In this document: one piece after another, positions 1 to 10,217 of the stretch
Layout: each line of letters opens with the position of its first letter
How positions within the stretch are numbered: position 1 is the stretch's first letter
Source of the DNA: Hyphomicrobiales bacterium
GTDB lineage: Bacteria > Pseudomonadota > Alphaproteobacteria > Rhizobiales > Rhizobiaceae
Direction: 5' to 3'
NCBI GenBank assembly: GCA_900467685.1
Contig: UBQX01000006.1
Location: forward strand, 1 to 64,000
Length of the DNA stretch: 64,000 nucleotides
Notes under the pieces: generated by a model
What the model was told of the DNA's origin: nothing
Seen by the model: only the letters and a program-made list of their open reading frames with translations
Database searches by the model: none
Translations under genes and position numbers: made by a program

Positions 1-987
1 GGTTGTAGCGGGGAGGGTGGGGGCAGCAGGAGCCTCGGTGCCAGACGGAGAGTCGGCGCCCTGAGTTGCGACACTGTTACCGGACGGCGGCGCGGTCGAA
101 GTTTGAGCTGCCTGCGCAGATGGAGCTAGCACCGCCTCCAGATCGATTTTGCTCCGCTCGTTATCGGAAAGGATCACGGCTGTCCGAGCGATATTCAAAA
201 GACGCCTGAGAGGAACGTCGCACCCTGTCGCGTAACCGGCCAGCCCGCAGAATATCGCGCCGGCCACGATTGCAGCCACCAGTTCCCGCCAGTTGGGCAA
301 TTTACCCCGGAACGGTCGGAAAAAGCTGGAGAAAAGTAGCACGAGAAGAACGACGGCTTGCGCCGCTGCGACGCCACGCGAACCTGTATAAAGCACCACG
401 ACAACGATATCCGCCGCAATGAGACCGATCCGATATCGTCGCTCCCACGCGGTGAGCCGGGGCCAGTTCGTCAGGCACAGAAATGTCAGACTGGTGAAGA
501 TCACCGCAGGTATGAACGGCCAAGACGCAGCAGCGTAGACCCTGCAGGAATCTGTGTGGCCTAGAAACATGAGTGCGCTCAGAACGACGAACGAGGCGCT
601 GAGTGCGTGCGGAACGATCTGCCGGAACTTTGCTTCGAGATTGTCGATCTCTAGTCCGCGAAGGCAGCCGACTCCGAGCATCAGCAAGGCGATGCCGTAG
701 AGTTCGAGATCAGGATTGATCGGTCGACGTTCGCCCGGCTCAAGACCCGTATAAAAGAAATAGACGAGAAGGCTGTAGCCAAAATAGGCAACAACAGGCG
801 CAGCAAGGCGTGTAGGTGAGACCCTGAGTTGACGCTTCTTAAGGTCCCGAAAGAAAAGTGGGATAGGGATCACCCCGAAAACGATCAAGGCCGGCACGAC
901 TTTTCCCGCTAGAAAGAGCGCGAAAACCACCCCCACGACAAACAGTGCGTCTACGACGTCACGAAACTTGGAAACAGACGGGACCAT
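1..987 (-). CDS. O-antigen ligase/polymerase-like membrane protein (3' end cut by window edge)
   Basis: The minus-strand frame is open from an ATG at 987 to the window edge, 329 codons without a stop. The N-terminal 250 residues are strongly hydrophobic, with several predicted membrane segments (about residues 12-46, 63-80, 97-110, 128-142, 155-175, 186-200, 206-222 and 236-254). A loop carries the motif TGSRGVAAAQ, which resembles the SRG signature of WaaL/Wzy O-antigen ligase and polymerase families. After residue 290 the chain becomes Ala/Pro/Ser/Thr-rich and low in complexity, so the real C-terminus lies outside the window. It is followed in the opposite sense of the map by a CapD-like sugar dehydratase on the same strand, which fits a surface polysaccharide locus. 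Family assignment is by motif and topology only. Confidence 0.6.
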   Translation of the reverse strand, partial: MVPSVSKFRDVVDALFVVGVVFALFLAGKVVPALIVFGVIPIPLFFRDLKKRQLRVSPTRLAAPVVAYFGYSLLVYFFYTGLEPGERRPINPDLELYGIALLMLGVGCLRGLEIDNLEAKFRQIVPHALSASFVVLSALMFLGHTDSCRVYAAASWPFIPAVIFTSLTFLCLTNWPRLTAWERRYRIGLIAADIVVVVLYTGSRGVAAAQAVVLLVLLFSSFFRPFRGKLPNWRELVAAIVAGAIFCGLAGYATGCDVPLRRLLNIARTAVILSDNERSKIDLEAVLAPSAQAAQTSTAPPSGNSVATQGADSPSGTEAPAAPTLPATT

Positions 988-1051
988 AACAAATACTCTG
1001 AACCTTGAATTGAATTGCCGTCATGGCCTCGGCCTCACGCGACGAAGTGCC

Positions 1052-2980
1052 TTAACCGTCCGACGCCTGTTCAAGATGAATCCAGTCAACAATCCTGCCG
1101 TCGCTTGTATAACCGGAGACAAGCTCGGCAACTAGATCGCGAATCCCGGTGACGTTGTTTTCGCGCACTAGCCCGTCTAGCTCGTCAAGCTTCTTCCGCA
1201 AGTCCTGCCATGACAGGAAATGCTCATGCGCCTTCATGATCCGGGGGTGTGACGTCTTTCGCGCGTTGTCTCCGATGAGGAGTTCTTCATAAAGCTTTTC
1301 GCCCGGACGGAGCCCGCTGATCTCTATCTCGATATCGCCATCCGGATTGTTCGCGTCCCGCACAGTCAGTCCCGAAAGCTCGATTAGCTTGCGCGCGAGG
1401 TCCATAATTCTGACGGGCTCTCCCATATCGAGAACGAACACGTCGCCACCGGACGACATGGCTCCCGCCTGAATCACCAGCTGTGCTGCTTCCGGCACGG
1501 TCATGAAGTAGCGGGTGATCTCAGGGTGGGTTAGCGTGATAGGACCGCCTTCTCGGATCTGTTGACGGAATTTGGGGACGACGGAGCCTGACGACCCTAG
1601 GACATTGCCGAAGCGAACCATGGCAAAAGTCGTGGAAACGCACTGGTCGGCAAATGCCTGCAGGACCATTTCCGCAAGCCGCTTGCTTGCGCCCATGATG
1701 TTGGTTGGCCGCACCGCCTTGTCCGTGCTGATGAGCACGAAATCCACGACCCCGAATTCGCGAGCGAGTTCGGCAACGCAGATCGTTCCGAACACGTTGT
1801 TGCGAATTCCCTCTGCGGGATTGTGTTCCACCAGCGGTACATGTTTGTAGGCCGCGGCATGAAAGACCGTCTGTGGACACCAGGTCTTCATGATCTGGCG
1901 CATGCGCACCGGATCTGCCACGGAGGCGAGCAATGGAATGATCTCGATGTTGGACTTGGATGGCCGCTCTTCCAGTTCCTGATGGATGTTGAAGAGTGCG
2001 AATTCGCTCAGTTCCACCAGCAGGAGCTTCGAGGGACCCGCCGCCATGACTTGGCGACAAAGTTCGCTTCCGATAGAACCCCCGGCTCCTGTCACCAGAA
2101 CAATCTTATCCGTAACGTTCTTGGCCAGAAGAACCGGGTCGGGCGCAATGGGCTCCCGGCCGAGGAGATCGTCAATGTCCAGTTCCTGCAAATCGGAAAT
2201 TGTAACGCGACCCTGCGCAAGATCGCTGAAACTGGGCAGGGTGCGCACCGCAACTTGCCGCCCCAGCAATCTTGAGATGATTTGATTGCGCCGGGCACGT
2301 GGCAGATTTGGCACGGCAAGCAGCACATGCGCGATGTCGAGTTCTTCGACAAGTTCTTCCAGCTTGTCTGGATTGTAGACCGGCAAACCGTTCAGGAGGC
2401 GACGGTGCAGAATTTGATCGTCATCGAGGAATCCGACAACCCGCATCTCCGGGCTGTTGGTCAGAGCGACCGACAACTCCTGTCCGACATGGCTCGCCCC
2501 ATAGATTAGGACTCGCGGCCGTTTGGCCTGCTTGAGAATGCTCTGATATTGCCCCCCCAGCCAGAAACGCGCTAGCGCGCGCGAGCCTCCGACAAAGAAG
2601 AGCAGAAGCATAGGCTGAATGATGCCGACGGTCCGGGGAACGTTGGGCAGACTGACGATCGTAAAGAGTGCAGCATAAAGAATGCCGTAGATACCCACAG
2701 CGCGCGCGACTGCCTGAAGGGCCGGCCAGCCGGAATAACGGAAAATGGCGCGGTACAGACCCGTGACGACAAAGATCGGGAGCGACAGCGCGACCGCGGC
2801 AATTGCTGCCCAAAGGGCGTTACCCTCAAGCGGGACAAACTCTCCGAGACGGAGGAAAAATGCCAGCCAGACCGTAAGAATGCAGATGCTGGCATCGACA
2901 ACCAGAGCGATAGTTCGCTTGACGCTCCGCGGCAATGCCAGGAGTGGAACAACGATCTGATCCATGCTCTTTGATACCAT
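1052..2980 (-). CDS. CapD/WbpM-type membrane-bound nucleotide-sugar 4,6-dehydratase
   Basis: 642 aa. The first ~140 residues hold about four membrane helices. A CoA/NAD-binding-like domain follows (about 150-270, with YGASHVGQ). The C-terminal half is an extended short-chain dehydrogenase with the nucleotide-binding motif VTGAGGSIGSELCRQ (about residue 295), the STDKAVRPTNIMGASKR stretch that carries the active-site Lys region, and GLRPGEKLYEELL near the end. These are hallmarks of the polysaccharide biosynthesis CapD family, which converts UDP-GlcNAc-type sugars to 4-keto-6-deoxy sugars for O-antigen or capsule. Length is normal. An internal start 5 codons later (MDQIVV) is equally possible; neither has a strong ribosome binding site. 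The neighbouring O-antigen ligase-like gene supports a surface polysaccharide role. Confidence 0.88.
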   Translation of the reverse strand: MVSKSMDQIVVPLLALPRSVKRTIALVVDASICILTVWLAFFLRLGEFVPLEGNALWAAIAAVALSLPIFVVTGLYRAIFRYSGWPALQAVARAVGIYGILYAALFTIVSLPNVPRTVGIIQPMLLLFFVGGSRALARFWLGGQYQSILKQAKRPRVLIYGASHVGQELSVALTNSPEMRVVGFLDDDQILHRRLLNGLPVYNPDKLEELVEELDIAHVLLAVPNLPRARRNQIISRLLGRQVAVRTLPSFSDLAQGRVTISDLQELDIDDLLGREPIAPDPVLLAKNVTDKIVLVTGAGGSIGSELCRQVMAAGPSKLLLVELSEFALFNIHQELEERPSKSNIEIIPLLASVADPVRMRQIMKTWCPQTVFHAAAYKHVPLVEHNPAEGIRNNVFGTICVAELAREFGVVDFVLISTDKAVRPTNIMGASKRLAEMVLQAFADQCVSTTFAMVRFGNVLGSSGSVVPKFRQQIREGGPITLTHPEITRYFMTVPEAAQLVIQAGAMSSGGDVFVLDMGEPVRIMDLARKLIELSGLTVRDANNPDGDIEIEISGLRPGEKLYEELLIGDNARKTSHPRIMKAHEHFLSWQDLRKKLDELDGLVRENNVTGIRDLVAELVSGYTSDGRIVDWIHLEQASDG

Positions 2981-3240
2981 GACAAGCTACTTGGGTTTCT
3001 CCCGGATTTTCCGGCTGCGATATCACGCAATCGCTTAGCCGTATAGTGAGAGGCATCGGAAAGTTACTCTGTCCAAAATCTCCGGCCTGTTTGGTATGCG
3101 TCGAACAGTGTGCCAGCTGTATCCTGTCTTGCCCCTTATCGCCAAATCAGTTCCGGGCAACCCAGCCGCGTTAGTTCTTCTCGCCTGCATGCTTGAAGCA
3201 GGCCGTGGGCTCCATTGGCTTGTTGCCCGGAGGACGGACG

Positions 3241-4161
3241 GTGTCGAAGGCGTTATCCCATCATGATCTGCCTCATCTGGAGCGACTGGAGGCCGAGGCG
3301 ATCCATGTGATGCGGGAGGTGGCGGCGAATTTTGCAAAGCCGGTCATGCTCTATTCGATCGGCAAGGATTCCTCCGTCATGCTGCATCTGGCGATGAAGG
3401 CGTTTTATCCCGCCCGTCCGCCGTTTCCGCTTCTCCATGTCGACACGCTCTGGAAGTTCCGCGAAATGATCGCCTTCCGCGACCGCATCGCCGCCGAGCT
3501 GGGCTTCGATCTGCTGGTTCATGTCAATCCGGACGGGATTGCCGAAAATGTCGGTCCCTTCACCCACGGCTCCAGCCACCACACCCATGTGATGAAGACG
3601 CTGGCGCTCAGGCAGGCGCTCGACAAGTATGGTTTCGATGCGGCCTTTGGCGGCGCGCGGCGCGACGAGGAGAAGTCGCGCGCCAAGGAGCGCATCTTCT
3701 CCTTCCGCAACGGGGCCCACGCCTGGGACCCGAAGGCGCAGCGGCCGGAAATGTGGAAGACCTACAATACGCGCATCCACAAGGGCGAGGAGATCCGCGT
3801 CTTCCCGCTCTCCAACTGGACCGAACTCGACATCTGGCAATATATCCTGAAGGAAAATATTCCGATCGTGCCGCTTTATCTGGCCGCGAAGCGTCCCGTG
3901 GTCGAGCGCGACGGCATGCTGGTCATGGTCGATGACGCGCGCATGCCGCTTGGGCCTGAGGACAAGGTGGAGGAACGCTCCGTTCGCTTCCGCACGCTCG
4001 GCTGCTATCCGCTGACCGGCGCAATCCCGTCAGAGGCCGATACGTTGGAGAAGGTCGTTGCAGAAATGCTCGCGGCGACCACGTCGGAACGCCAGGGTCG
4101 CGCCATCGACAGGGACGAGGCGGGCTCGATGGAGAAGAAGAAGCGCGAGGGCTATTTCTAA
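3241..4161 (+). CDS. cysD: Sulfate adenylyltransferase subunit 2
   Basis: 306 aa. This is the ATP pyrophosphatase-fold subunit that, with CysN, makes adenosine 5'-phosphosulfate from ATP and sulfate in the cytosol. The PP-loop is visible as [18 protein letters not shown] near residue 38, and the [21 protein letters not shown] block is typical of CysD. The start was chosen as GTG 3241 because GGAGG at 3229-3233 sits 7 nt before it and the product then begins [20 protein letters not shown] as in rhizobial CysD; an upstream in-frame start would add 16 unconvincing residues. It overlaps cysNC by one base (TAATG), so the two are translationally coupled. Confidence 0.95.
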   Translation: MSKALSHHDLPHLERLEAEAIHVMREVAANFAKPVMLYSIGKDSSVMLHLAMKAFYPARPPFPLLHVDTLWKFREMIAFRDRIAAELGFDLLVHVNPDGIAENVGPFTHGSSHHTHVMKTLALRQALDKYGFDAAFGGARRDEEKSRAKERIFSFRNGAHAWDPKAQRPEMWKTYNTRIHKGEEIRVFPLSNWTELDIWQYILKENIPIVPLYLAAKRPVVERDGMLVMVDDARMPLGPEDKVEERSVRFRTLGCYPLTGAIPSEADTLEKVVAEMLAATTSERQGRAIDRDEAGSMEKKKREGYF

Positions 4162-6050
4162 TGGCGGACGCAAAGAAGGATCTGGCCGCCTATCTGCGCG
4201 CGCAGGAAGACAAGTCCATGCTGCGCTTCTTGACCTGCGGTTCGGTGGATGACGGCAAGTCGACCCTGATCGGCCGGCTTCTCTACGACACGAAACTTCT
4301 CTTCGAGGACCAGCTTGCCGCACTCGCCAGCGATAGCCGCAAGCATGGCACCAACGGCGAGGCGCTGGATTTCGCCCTCCTGATGGACGGGCTGGAGGCC
4401 GAGCGCGAGCAGGGCATCACCATCGATGTCGCCTACCGGTTCTTCGCGACGGAGAAGCGCAAGTTCATCGTCGCCGACACACCCGGCCACGAGGAATACA
4501 CGCGCAACATGGCGACCGGCGCCTCGACGGCTGATCTTGCCGTCGTGCTGGTCGATGCCCGCCGCGGCATCCTCACCCAGACCCGCCGCCACAGCTATAT
4601 CGCCTCGCTTCTGGGCATTCGCCATGTCGTATTGGCGGTCAACAAGCTCGATCTTCTCGAGTACGATCAGGCGACCTTCGAGGCAATTGCCGACGACTAT
4701 CGCGCCTTCGCCGCCGAACTCGGCTTCGAGACCGTCACCGCCATCCCGCTCTCCGCCCGCTTCGGCGACAACGTCATGACCCGCTCGCCCAACACGCCCT
4801 GGTATTCCGGACCGACGCTGCTCGGCCATCTCGAAACGGTCGAGATCGCGGGGAGGGGCGTTGATCGGCCTTTCCGTTTTCCCATCCAGTCGGTCGTCCG
4901 TCCGAACCAGGACTTTCGCGGCTTCGCCGGCCAGGTCGCCGGCGGGCGCATTGCGGTCGGCGATCCGGTCGTGGCTGCCAAGTCCGGCAAAACCTCGCGT
5001 ATCGCCCGCATCGTCACCCACGGCGGCGATCTGTCCGTAGCGGTCGAGGGGCAGGCGGTGACGCTGGTGCTGGCCGACGAGATCGAACTGTCGCGCGGCA
5101 ACATGCTCGTGGCGCCGCAAGAGCGGCCGCATGTGGCCGACCAGTTGCAGGCCCATCTCGTGTGGTTCGACGCCAAGCCGCTCATCCCCGGCCGCTCCTA
5201 TATCCTGCGCACCGAGACCGACACGGTGAACTGCACGGTCACCGCCCTCAAGCATGAGGTGAATGTCAACACGCTCGCTCACGATGCGGCCCGCTCGCTG
5301 GCCATGAACGGCGTCGGCGTCTGCAATCTCTCGCTCCAGTCGCCGATTGCCTTTGACGCCTATAACGAAAACCGGTCGACCGGCAATTTCATCCTCATCG
5401 ATCGCTACAGCAATGCCACGCTGGGTGCGGGCATGATCGATTTCCCGCTGCGCCGGGCAGAAAACGTCCATTGGCAGGCAATGGAAGTCAACAAGCAGGC
5501 GCGCGCCGAGATCAAGGGCCAGCGTCCGGCCGTGCTCTGGTTCACGGGCTTGTCCGGTTCGGGCAAGTCCACCATCGCCAACAGCCTTGAGAAGCTGCTC
5601 CACGCGGAGGGCCGCCACACCTACATGCTCGACGGCGACAATATCCGCCATGGGCTCAACCGCGACCTCGGCTTCACCGAGGCCGACCGCGTGGAAAATA
5701 TCCGCCGCGTGGCGGAAGTCGCCAAGCTCATGGCCGATGCGGGTCTGATCGTCATCGTCTCCTTCATCTCGCCCTTCAAGGCCGAGCGCCGGCTGGCGCG
5801 CGACATGATGGAGGCGGGCGAGTTCATCGAGATCTTCGTCGACACGCCGATCGACGAATGCGCCCGCCGCGACCCGAAGGGGCTTTACAAGAAGGCCCGC
5901 GAGGGCAAGATTGCCAACTTCACCGGCATCAGTTCGCCTTATGAGCCGCCGGAAAATCCTGAGCTGCGGCTGGATACCCTGGCCGAAGAGCCTGACGATC
6001 TCGCCCGCCGCATTGCCGATTTCATGGGCGAAAGGTTGATGCAGGGCTAG
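4161..6050 (+). CDS. cysNC: Bifunctional sulfate adenylyltransferase subunit 1 / adenylylsulfate kinase
   Basis: 629 aa, the fused CysN-CysC form also known from rhizobial NodQ. The N-terminal GTPase shows [15 protein letters not shown] (about residues 29-43), [12 protein letters not shown] (G3) and NKLDLL (G4), followed by EF-Tu-like beta barrels. The C-terminal ~180 residues are APS kinase with the P-loop GLSGSGKST (about residue 463) and the [10 protein letters not shown] motif. CysD and CysN form ATP sulfurylase, with GTP hydrolysis driving APS formation, and the CysC domain phosphorylates APS to PAPS. It serves assimilatory sulfate reduction or sulfation. In this setting, with no nodulation genes nearby, a housekeeping role is more likely than NodQ. 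Confidence 0.95.
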   Translation: MADAKKDLAAYLRAQEDKSMLRFLTCGSVDDGKSTLIGRLLYDTKLLFEDQLAALASDSRKHGTNGEALDFALLMDGLEAEREQGITIDVAYRFFATEKRKFIVADTPGHEEYTRNMATGASTADLAVVLVDARRGILTQTRRHSYIASLLGIRHVVLAVNKLDLLEYDQATFEAIADDYRAFAAELGFETVTAIPLSARFGDNVMTRSPNTPWYSGPTLLGHLETVEIAGRGVDRPFRFPIQSVVRPNQDFRGFAGQVAGGRIAVGDPVVAAKSGKTSRIARIVTHGGDLSVAVEGQAVTLVLADEIELSRGNMLVAPQERPHVADQLQAHLVWFDAKPLIPGRSYILRTETDTVNCTVTALKHEVNVNTLAHDAARSLAMNGVGVCNLSLQSPIAFDAYNENRSTGNFILIDRYSNATLGAGMIDFPLRRAENVHWQAMEVNKQARAEIKGQRPAVLWFTGLSGSGKSTIANSLEKLLHAEGRHTYMLDGDNIRHGLNRDLGFTEADRVENIRRVAEVAKLMADAGLIVIVSFISPFKAERRLARDMMEAGEFIEIFVDTPIDECARRDPKGLYKKAREGKIANFTGISSPYEPPENPELRLDTLAEEPDDLARRIADFMGERLMQG

Positions 6051-6079
6051 ACGCTTGATGGCCGGAGGAGGGGCCCGAG

Positions 6080-6658
6080 ATGAACACGGACACCACGCCG
6101 CCGATCAGCCGCTACCCCACACCATCGCTCGCCAGCCTGCCCGCCGATATCCGCGAGCGCATCGAGGCCGTGCAGGAGAAGTCCGGTTTCGTGCCGAATG
6201 TCTTTCTCGTGCTCGCCCGCCGGCCAGACGAATTCCGTGCCTTCTTCGCCTATCACGACGCGCTGATGGACAAGCCCGGCAACCTGACGAAGGCCGAGCG
6301 CGAGATGATCGTGGTGACGACCAGCGCCGCCAACCAGTGCCAGTATTGCGTCATTGCCCATGGTGCCATCCTGCGTATCCGGGCAAAGAATCCGCTGATC
6401 GCCGATCAGGTGGCGATCAACTATCGCAAGGCCGATATCACGCCGCGCCAGAAGGCGATGCTCGATTTCGCGATGAAGGTCTCGCAGGCAGCCTATGCCG
6501 TGGAGGAGGCCGATTTCGAGGTGTTGAAGGCGCATGGATTTGATGAGGATGACATCTGGGATATCATGGCCATTACCGGTCTGTTCGGGTTTTCAAATCG
6601 CATGGCCAATGTTGCCAGCATGCGTCCGAACGACGAGTTCTATGCACTTGGACGTTGA
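6080..6658 (+). CDS. AhpD-like peroxidase-related (carboxymuconolactone decarboxylase family) protein
   Basis: 192 aa. The CxxC redox motif lies in NQCQYCVIAHGAILR (about residues 90-104), with the downstream His two residues later, as in AhpD-like proteins of the uncharacterised peroxidase-related subfamily. Such proteins are helical and may use the Cys pair for alkylhydroperoxide or thiol chemistry; the natural substrate is unknown. GGAGGAGG lies just before the ATG. It follows cysNC by 29 bp in the same direction and may be co-transcribed with it, although no functional link with sulfate activation is established. Confidence 0.85.
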   Translation: MNTDTTPPISRYPTPSLASLPADIRERIEAVQEKSGFVPNVFLVLARRPDEFRAFFAYHDALMDKPGNLTKAEREMIVVTTSAANQCQYCVIAHGAILRIRAKNPLIADQVAINYRKADITPRQKAMLDFAMKVSQAAYAVEEADFEVLKAHGFDEDDIWDIMAITGLFGFSNRMANVASMRPNDEFYALGR

Positions 6659-6772
6659 ACAGGCTGCTTCTATTTCGGACATAGTGAAAATGCACCACAT
6701 GCATTTTGAGGAATGTTAACGTTCCATCTGTATGTTCAGAAGCTCTAATATGAGAGCGCAGAGCATGCGTCC

Positions 6773-8794
6773 ATGAGCGGAGGAATGGGGGGAGTGACAC
6801 TGTTTCAGTCTTTGAAGCGTCTCATAACGGTTCCGAATGACAATCCGGAACTGACGCTGGCGCAGTTCAAGGCCTTCTCCAAACAGGTCCCGCTTCTCTA
6901 TTTCATTCTGCTGACGAACATGCTGTCGCTGGCCGGCACGCATCAGAACAGCGCGCCATTCTGGCTGGTAAAGGTCATTCCGTTCGTTTTTGCCGTGATC
7001 TTTATCGTGCGCGGGCTGGGGTGGATCCGCGAATCGCGCAAGACAGTCGATGCGGCCTACGCCTATCGCCGCCTGGTTGCCACCAATCGCCTCGTGCTGC
7101 CCATCTCGGTGTTTTCTGTCGTCTGGTCCATCTCGCTGATCCCCTATGGGAATGACTATCAGAAGGCGCATGTGGCCTTCTTCATGTCGATCACGGTCAT
7201 TGGCGTGATTTTCTGTCTCATGCATCTGCGTTCGGCCGCGCTGATGGTCACGTTCCTCGTGATCATGCCGTTTGCCGTGGTCATGGGCATGTCCGGCGAG
7301 CCGACGCTGATCGCCACCGCGGTCAACATGTTCCTCGTGTCGCTCGCCATGATCGCCATCCTGCTGCGCCACTATTCGGACTTCACGAAAATGAACGAGC
7401 AGCAGTTGACGCTTCTGGCACAGCAGGACGCGCTGCGCGACAAGAACCGGGAGATGCAGCTTCTTTCCGACGAGAATCTGCGGCTCGCCAATCTCGACAG
7501 CCTCACCCAGATCGCCAATCGCCGCAGCTTCTTCTCCAATCTCGCCTCCGCCTTCGAGCGCGCGCGCGAAGACAATGCGCGGCTGGCCATCGGCGTCGTC
7601 GATCTCGATGGCTTCAAACCTGTCAACGATCTCTACGGCCATTCCGCCGGCGACAAGGTTCTGGTGGAGGTCGCCGACCGCCTGTCCGCGTTCGAGACGT
7701 CCGACTGCTGCATCTTCCGGCTCGGCGGCGACGAGTTCGCGCTGCTTATCGACATGGACAACATGGATGAAAAGGCGCTTGTCGAATTCGGCCAGCGCGT
7801 CTGCGCCAGCATTTCGCTGCCGATCATGATCGGCAACAGCGTCGTCCACGTTACCGGGTCCATGGGCATTGCCGTCTATCCCGATGTCGGCCTGAATGGC
7901 CAGGACCTCTATGAACGCGCCGACTTTGCGCTTTACAATGCCAAGCGCGAAAACCGCGCCAGCGTCGTCGTCTTCAATGCGCGCCAGGCCAAGGCGCTGT
8001 TCCGCCTGCGTCAGGTCGAGGACGCGCTCTTTGCCGCCGATCTCGAACGTGAGCTCTCGCTCGCCTATCAGCCGATTGTCGATGCCGGCTCCAGCCACAC
8101 CGTCGGCTTCGAGGCGCTCGCACGCTGGACGAGCCCGGTGCTGGGCCCGGTGTCGCCGGCAGAATTCATCCCGATTGCCGAGCAGCATGGCCGCATCAAC
8201 CTGATTACCCGTCTGCTGCTCACGCGGGCGTTGCAGGACATGACGTCCTTCGAGGGCGAGCCCTATCTGTCGTTCAATCTCTCGCCGCACGATCTGGCGG
8301 TGGGGGATAATGTCCTGCGCATCGTTTCGGCGGTGAAGGGCAGCGGGATTGCTCCCCAGCGCATCAATTTCGAGATCACCGAAACGGCGATCATGCACGA
8401 TTTCGAACAGGCCGCACAGTCGATCGAGCTCCTGCGCGCGCTGGGCTGTCAGGTGTCGCTCGACGATTTCGGCACCGGCTATTCCAGCCTCAACCATGTC
8501 CACAAGCTGCCGCTGTCGAAGATCAAGATCGACCGCTGCTTCGTGGATCGCATCGATGAGCGACCGGCAAGCTACAAGATCGTCAAGTCCGTGCTGACGC
8601 TTTGCAGCGACATGGGCCTGACGGCGGTTGCCGAGGGCGTGGAGCGCGAGGAGGAGGTCCGGGTGCTCAAGGCGCTGGGCGTCGATGCCATGCAGGGCTA
8701 TTATTTCTCGAAGCCGCTTCCCCGCGAACTCGCGGCCGCCCGGCTTGAAAGCGAGACCAACCGGAAGCCACTCAGCGTCGCAAACGGCGCATAG
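6773..8794 (+). CDS. Membrane-bound GGDEF-EAL protein (cyclic-di-GMP turnover)
   Basis: 673 aa. Five or six membrane helices occupy about residues 35-205. A short helical linker leads to a GGDEF domain (RLGGDEFALL near residue 320) and then an EAL domain with FEALARW, FEITETA, DDFGTGYSS and VAEGVE. The GGDEF active site is canonical, but the RxxD inhibitory site normally five residues upstream is not present. The EAL motifs needed for phosphodiesterase activity are all visible. The net activity cannot be predicted. Later in-frame starts (ATG 6785 or GTG 6794, giving VTLFQSLKRL) are possible and would shorten the N-terminus by 4-7 residues. Confidence 0.9.
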   Translation: MSGGMGGVTLFQSLKRLITVPNDNPELTLAQFKAFSKQVPLLYFILLTNMLSLAGTHQNSAPFWLVKVIPFVFAVIFIVRGLGWIRESRKTVDAAYAYRRLVATNRLVLPISVFSVVWSISLIPYGNDYQKAHVAFFMSITVIGVIFCLMHLRSAALMVTFLVIMPFAVVMGMSGEPTLIATAVNMFLVSLAMIAILLRHYSDFTKMNEQQLTLLAQQDALRDKNREMQLLSDENLRLANLDSLTQIANRRSFFSNLASAFERAREDNARLAIGVVDLDGFKPVNDLYGHSAGDKVLVEVADRLSAFETSDCCIFRLGGDEFALLIDMDNMDEKALVEFGQRVCASISLPIMIGNSVVHVTGSMGIAVYPDVGLNGQDLYERADFALYNAKRENRASVVVFNARQAKALFRLRQVEDALFAADLERELSLAYQPIVDAGSSHTVGFEALARWTSPVLGPVSPAEFIPIAEQHGRINLITRLLLTRALQDMTSFEGEPYLSFNLSPHDLAVGDNVLRIVSAVKGSGIAPQRINFEITETAIMHDFEQAAQSIELLRALGCQVSLDDFGTGYSSLNHVHKLPLSKIKIDRCFVDRIDERPASYKIVKSVLTLCSDMGLTAVAEGVEREEEVRVLKALGVDAMQGYYFSKPLPRELAAARLESETNRKPLSVANGA

Positions 8795-8842
8795 AGGCCT
8801 CCAGGCGCCGCCCGAACCGCCAATTGCCCCGCCCCAAAGAGA

Positions 8843-8875
8843 ACGACGCGGGGAATGGCCTTTTCCCCGCGTCGT
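8843..8875. terminator. Perfect 13-bp stem-loop between convergent genes
   Basis: ACGACGCGGGGAA (8843-8855) pairs perfectly with TTCCCCGCGTCGT (8863-8875) around a 7-nt loop. It lies between the convergent GGDEF-EAL gene and a lipoprotein gene, where a shared terminator is expected. No strong T-run follows on either strand, so factor-independent termination is only probable. Confidence 0.5.
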
Positions 8876-8937
8876 CATTCATCATCGAACCGGCTCGCAG
8901 CAGGACGCTTTGCGTCCCTGCGCGGCCCTTGGATTTA

Positions 8938-9345
8938 TCAGGACTTCTTTTCCGTCTTCGCGGTCTTTGCAGAGACTTTCGCAGGTGCCGGTGCCGGAGT
9001 CGGCTTGACGCTGCCGGGCGCCAGCAATTCGCGGCAATAGGACGGGCTGAACTCGCCCTGGCGGTCGCTGGTAATGGTGATGGAGCGGATGTTGTAATCG
9101 CCGCTCACCGCAATGGTCGCCGAGCAGCTCTTGTATTCGCCGCGCACGCGCTTGTAGCCGCCCTTCCAGGTGAAGACCGAACCGGTGCCGTCATCGGCAA
9201 GCGGCGGACCATAGGCCGCAAAGAACTTGCCGGCCGACTTGCCAACCCAGGCCGAAGAGATCGGATCGCCCATGCTGCCGCCAGTCGTTGCGCAAGCCGA
9301 AAGAGACGCAGCAACCGCTGCCAGTGCAAGAAGTTTCAGTTTCAT
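8938..9345 (-). CDS. Small lipoprotein, paralogue of the next gene
   Basis: 135 aa. The start at 9345 gives a lipoprotein signal peptide with a lipobox ending LSAC (Cys about residue 18). The mature part has the segment SAGKFFAAYGPPLADDGTG followed by FTWKGGYKRV, two Cys residues (KSCSAT and PSYCRE) that could form a disulfide, and an Ala/Lys/Pro-rich tail of about 30 residues. Nothing indicates an enzymatic role. The neighbouring lipoprotein at 9504-9983 shares the FF.AYGPP and W.GG pattern and the two-Cys arrangement, so the pair arose by duplication. An export-dependent envelope protein of unknown function is the safest call. Confidence 0.7.
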   Translation of the reverse strand: MKLKLLALAAVAASLSACATTGGSMGDPISSAWVGKSAGKFFAAYGPPLADDGTGSVFTWKGGYKRVRGEYKSCSATIAVSGDYNIRSITITSDRQGEFSPSYCRELLAPGSVKPTPAPAPAKVSAKTAKTEKKS

Positions 9346-9503
9346 GATCGCCCACTCGATATTGTCCGGCCACAACCGCCGAATCGCCATAAACAGGTTT
9401 GCAGGATTCGCAATGGGCGTGGCAACGGTTATCCTGCAAAAAATGCGAAATGTTGCGGCCAATCCCCGCTGTTCGCCCAAAGCCTGTGGACGCGCGGGGC
9501 TCG

Positions 9504-9983
9504 TCATTTCTTGACGCCGAAGACCTCCGCACAGCGCGAGCGCGAGATGCCGTCGCCCTCGGTATCGCCGGAAAGGCTGATCGTCTCGATGATGCGGGCC
9601 TTGTCGACCGTGATCTGGGCCTCGCATTGAAGGCGCACGTCACGGCCCGGCGAGACCATGACGACCTGCGGATCGTCGAACCACGGCCGGAAGCCGGGTC
9701 CGAAGCGCCGGTCGAACATCGGATCATAGAAGGGGTCGCGCCGCACGACCTGGTAGTCCGGCGGAATATACTTATCCATCCGCCCGCCGCGCCACGTGTA
9801 GATCACGCGCCCGCCCGCCAGCTTGTAGCTCGAAACGGGCGGCCCATAGGCGGAGAAGAAGCTATCGACCGGCTGCCCAGGCCAGCGCTGCGCCATGGCG
9901 CGCTGCGCATCCTCCGTCGTCGTGCACCCGGCCATCAGAATGCACGCCGCAAGCGCAGCCAGGGGTCGATAAAGCTTGGGCAT
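9504..9983 (-). CDS. Small lipoprotein, paralogue of the preceding gene
   Basis: 159 aa from an ATG with AAGGAG 7 nt upstream. The signal peptide ends in the lipobox LMAGC (Cys about residue 19). The mature region contains DSFFSAYGPPVSSYKLAGG, then IYTWRGGRMDKYIPP, and two later Cys residues (RLQCEAQ, RSRCAEV), matching the adjacent 135-aa lipoprotein at 8938-9345. Function is unknown. Both genes read leftwards with 158 bp between them, so they may be separate transcription units. Confidence 0.75.
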   Translation of the reverse strand: MPKLYRPLAALAACILMAGCTTTEDAQRAMAQRWPGQPVDSFFSAYGPPVSSYKLAGGRVIYTWRGGRMDKYIPPDYQVVRRDPFYDPMFDRRFGPGFRPWFDDPQVVMVSPGRDVRLQCEAQITVDKARIIETISLSGDTEGDGISRSRCAEVFGVKK

Positions 9984-10140
9984 GGCAATCTCCTTTGTCG
10001 CCAATGCTTTACGCCCAACACGCGGCAAGGTTAAGACCTTCGTGCTCACATCCGCACCCCGGCCCAAAAAAAATTCGAAAAACCGTCACAGGGCGCTTGT
10101 GGTTTCAAAATCGCTGGTTTATAGACCCCCTCGCTGGCAT

Positions 10141-10217
10141 CGGAGTGTAGCGCAGTCTGGTAGCGCACCACGTTCGGGACGTGGGGGTCGAGTGTTCGAA
10201 TCACTCCACTCCGACCA
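10141..10217 (+). tRNA. tRNA-Pro, anticodon CGG
   Basis: 77 nt including an encoded CCA. The acceptor stem CGGAGTG pairs with CACTCCG (10207-10213), the anticodon stem CCACG/CGTGG encloses the loop TTCGGGA with anticodon CGG (reads CCG codons), and the T-arm GAGTG-TTCGAAT-CACTC is perfect. The D-arm reads GCGC...GCGC. Confidence 0.96.

Noticed and set aside
4158-8878. Long minus-strand frames opposite cysNC and the GGDEF-EAL gene
   Set aside because: Both are shadows of well-supported plus-strand genes with clear motifs; they have no ribosome sites or domains.
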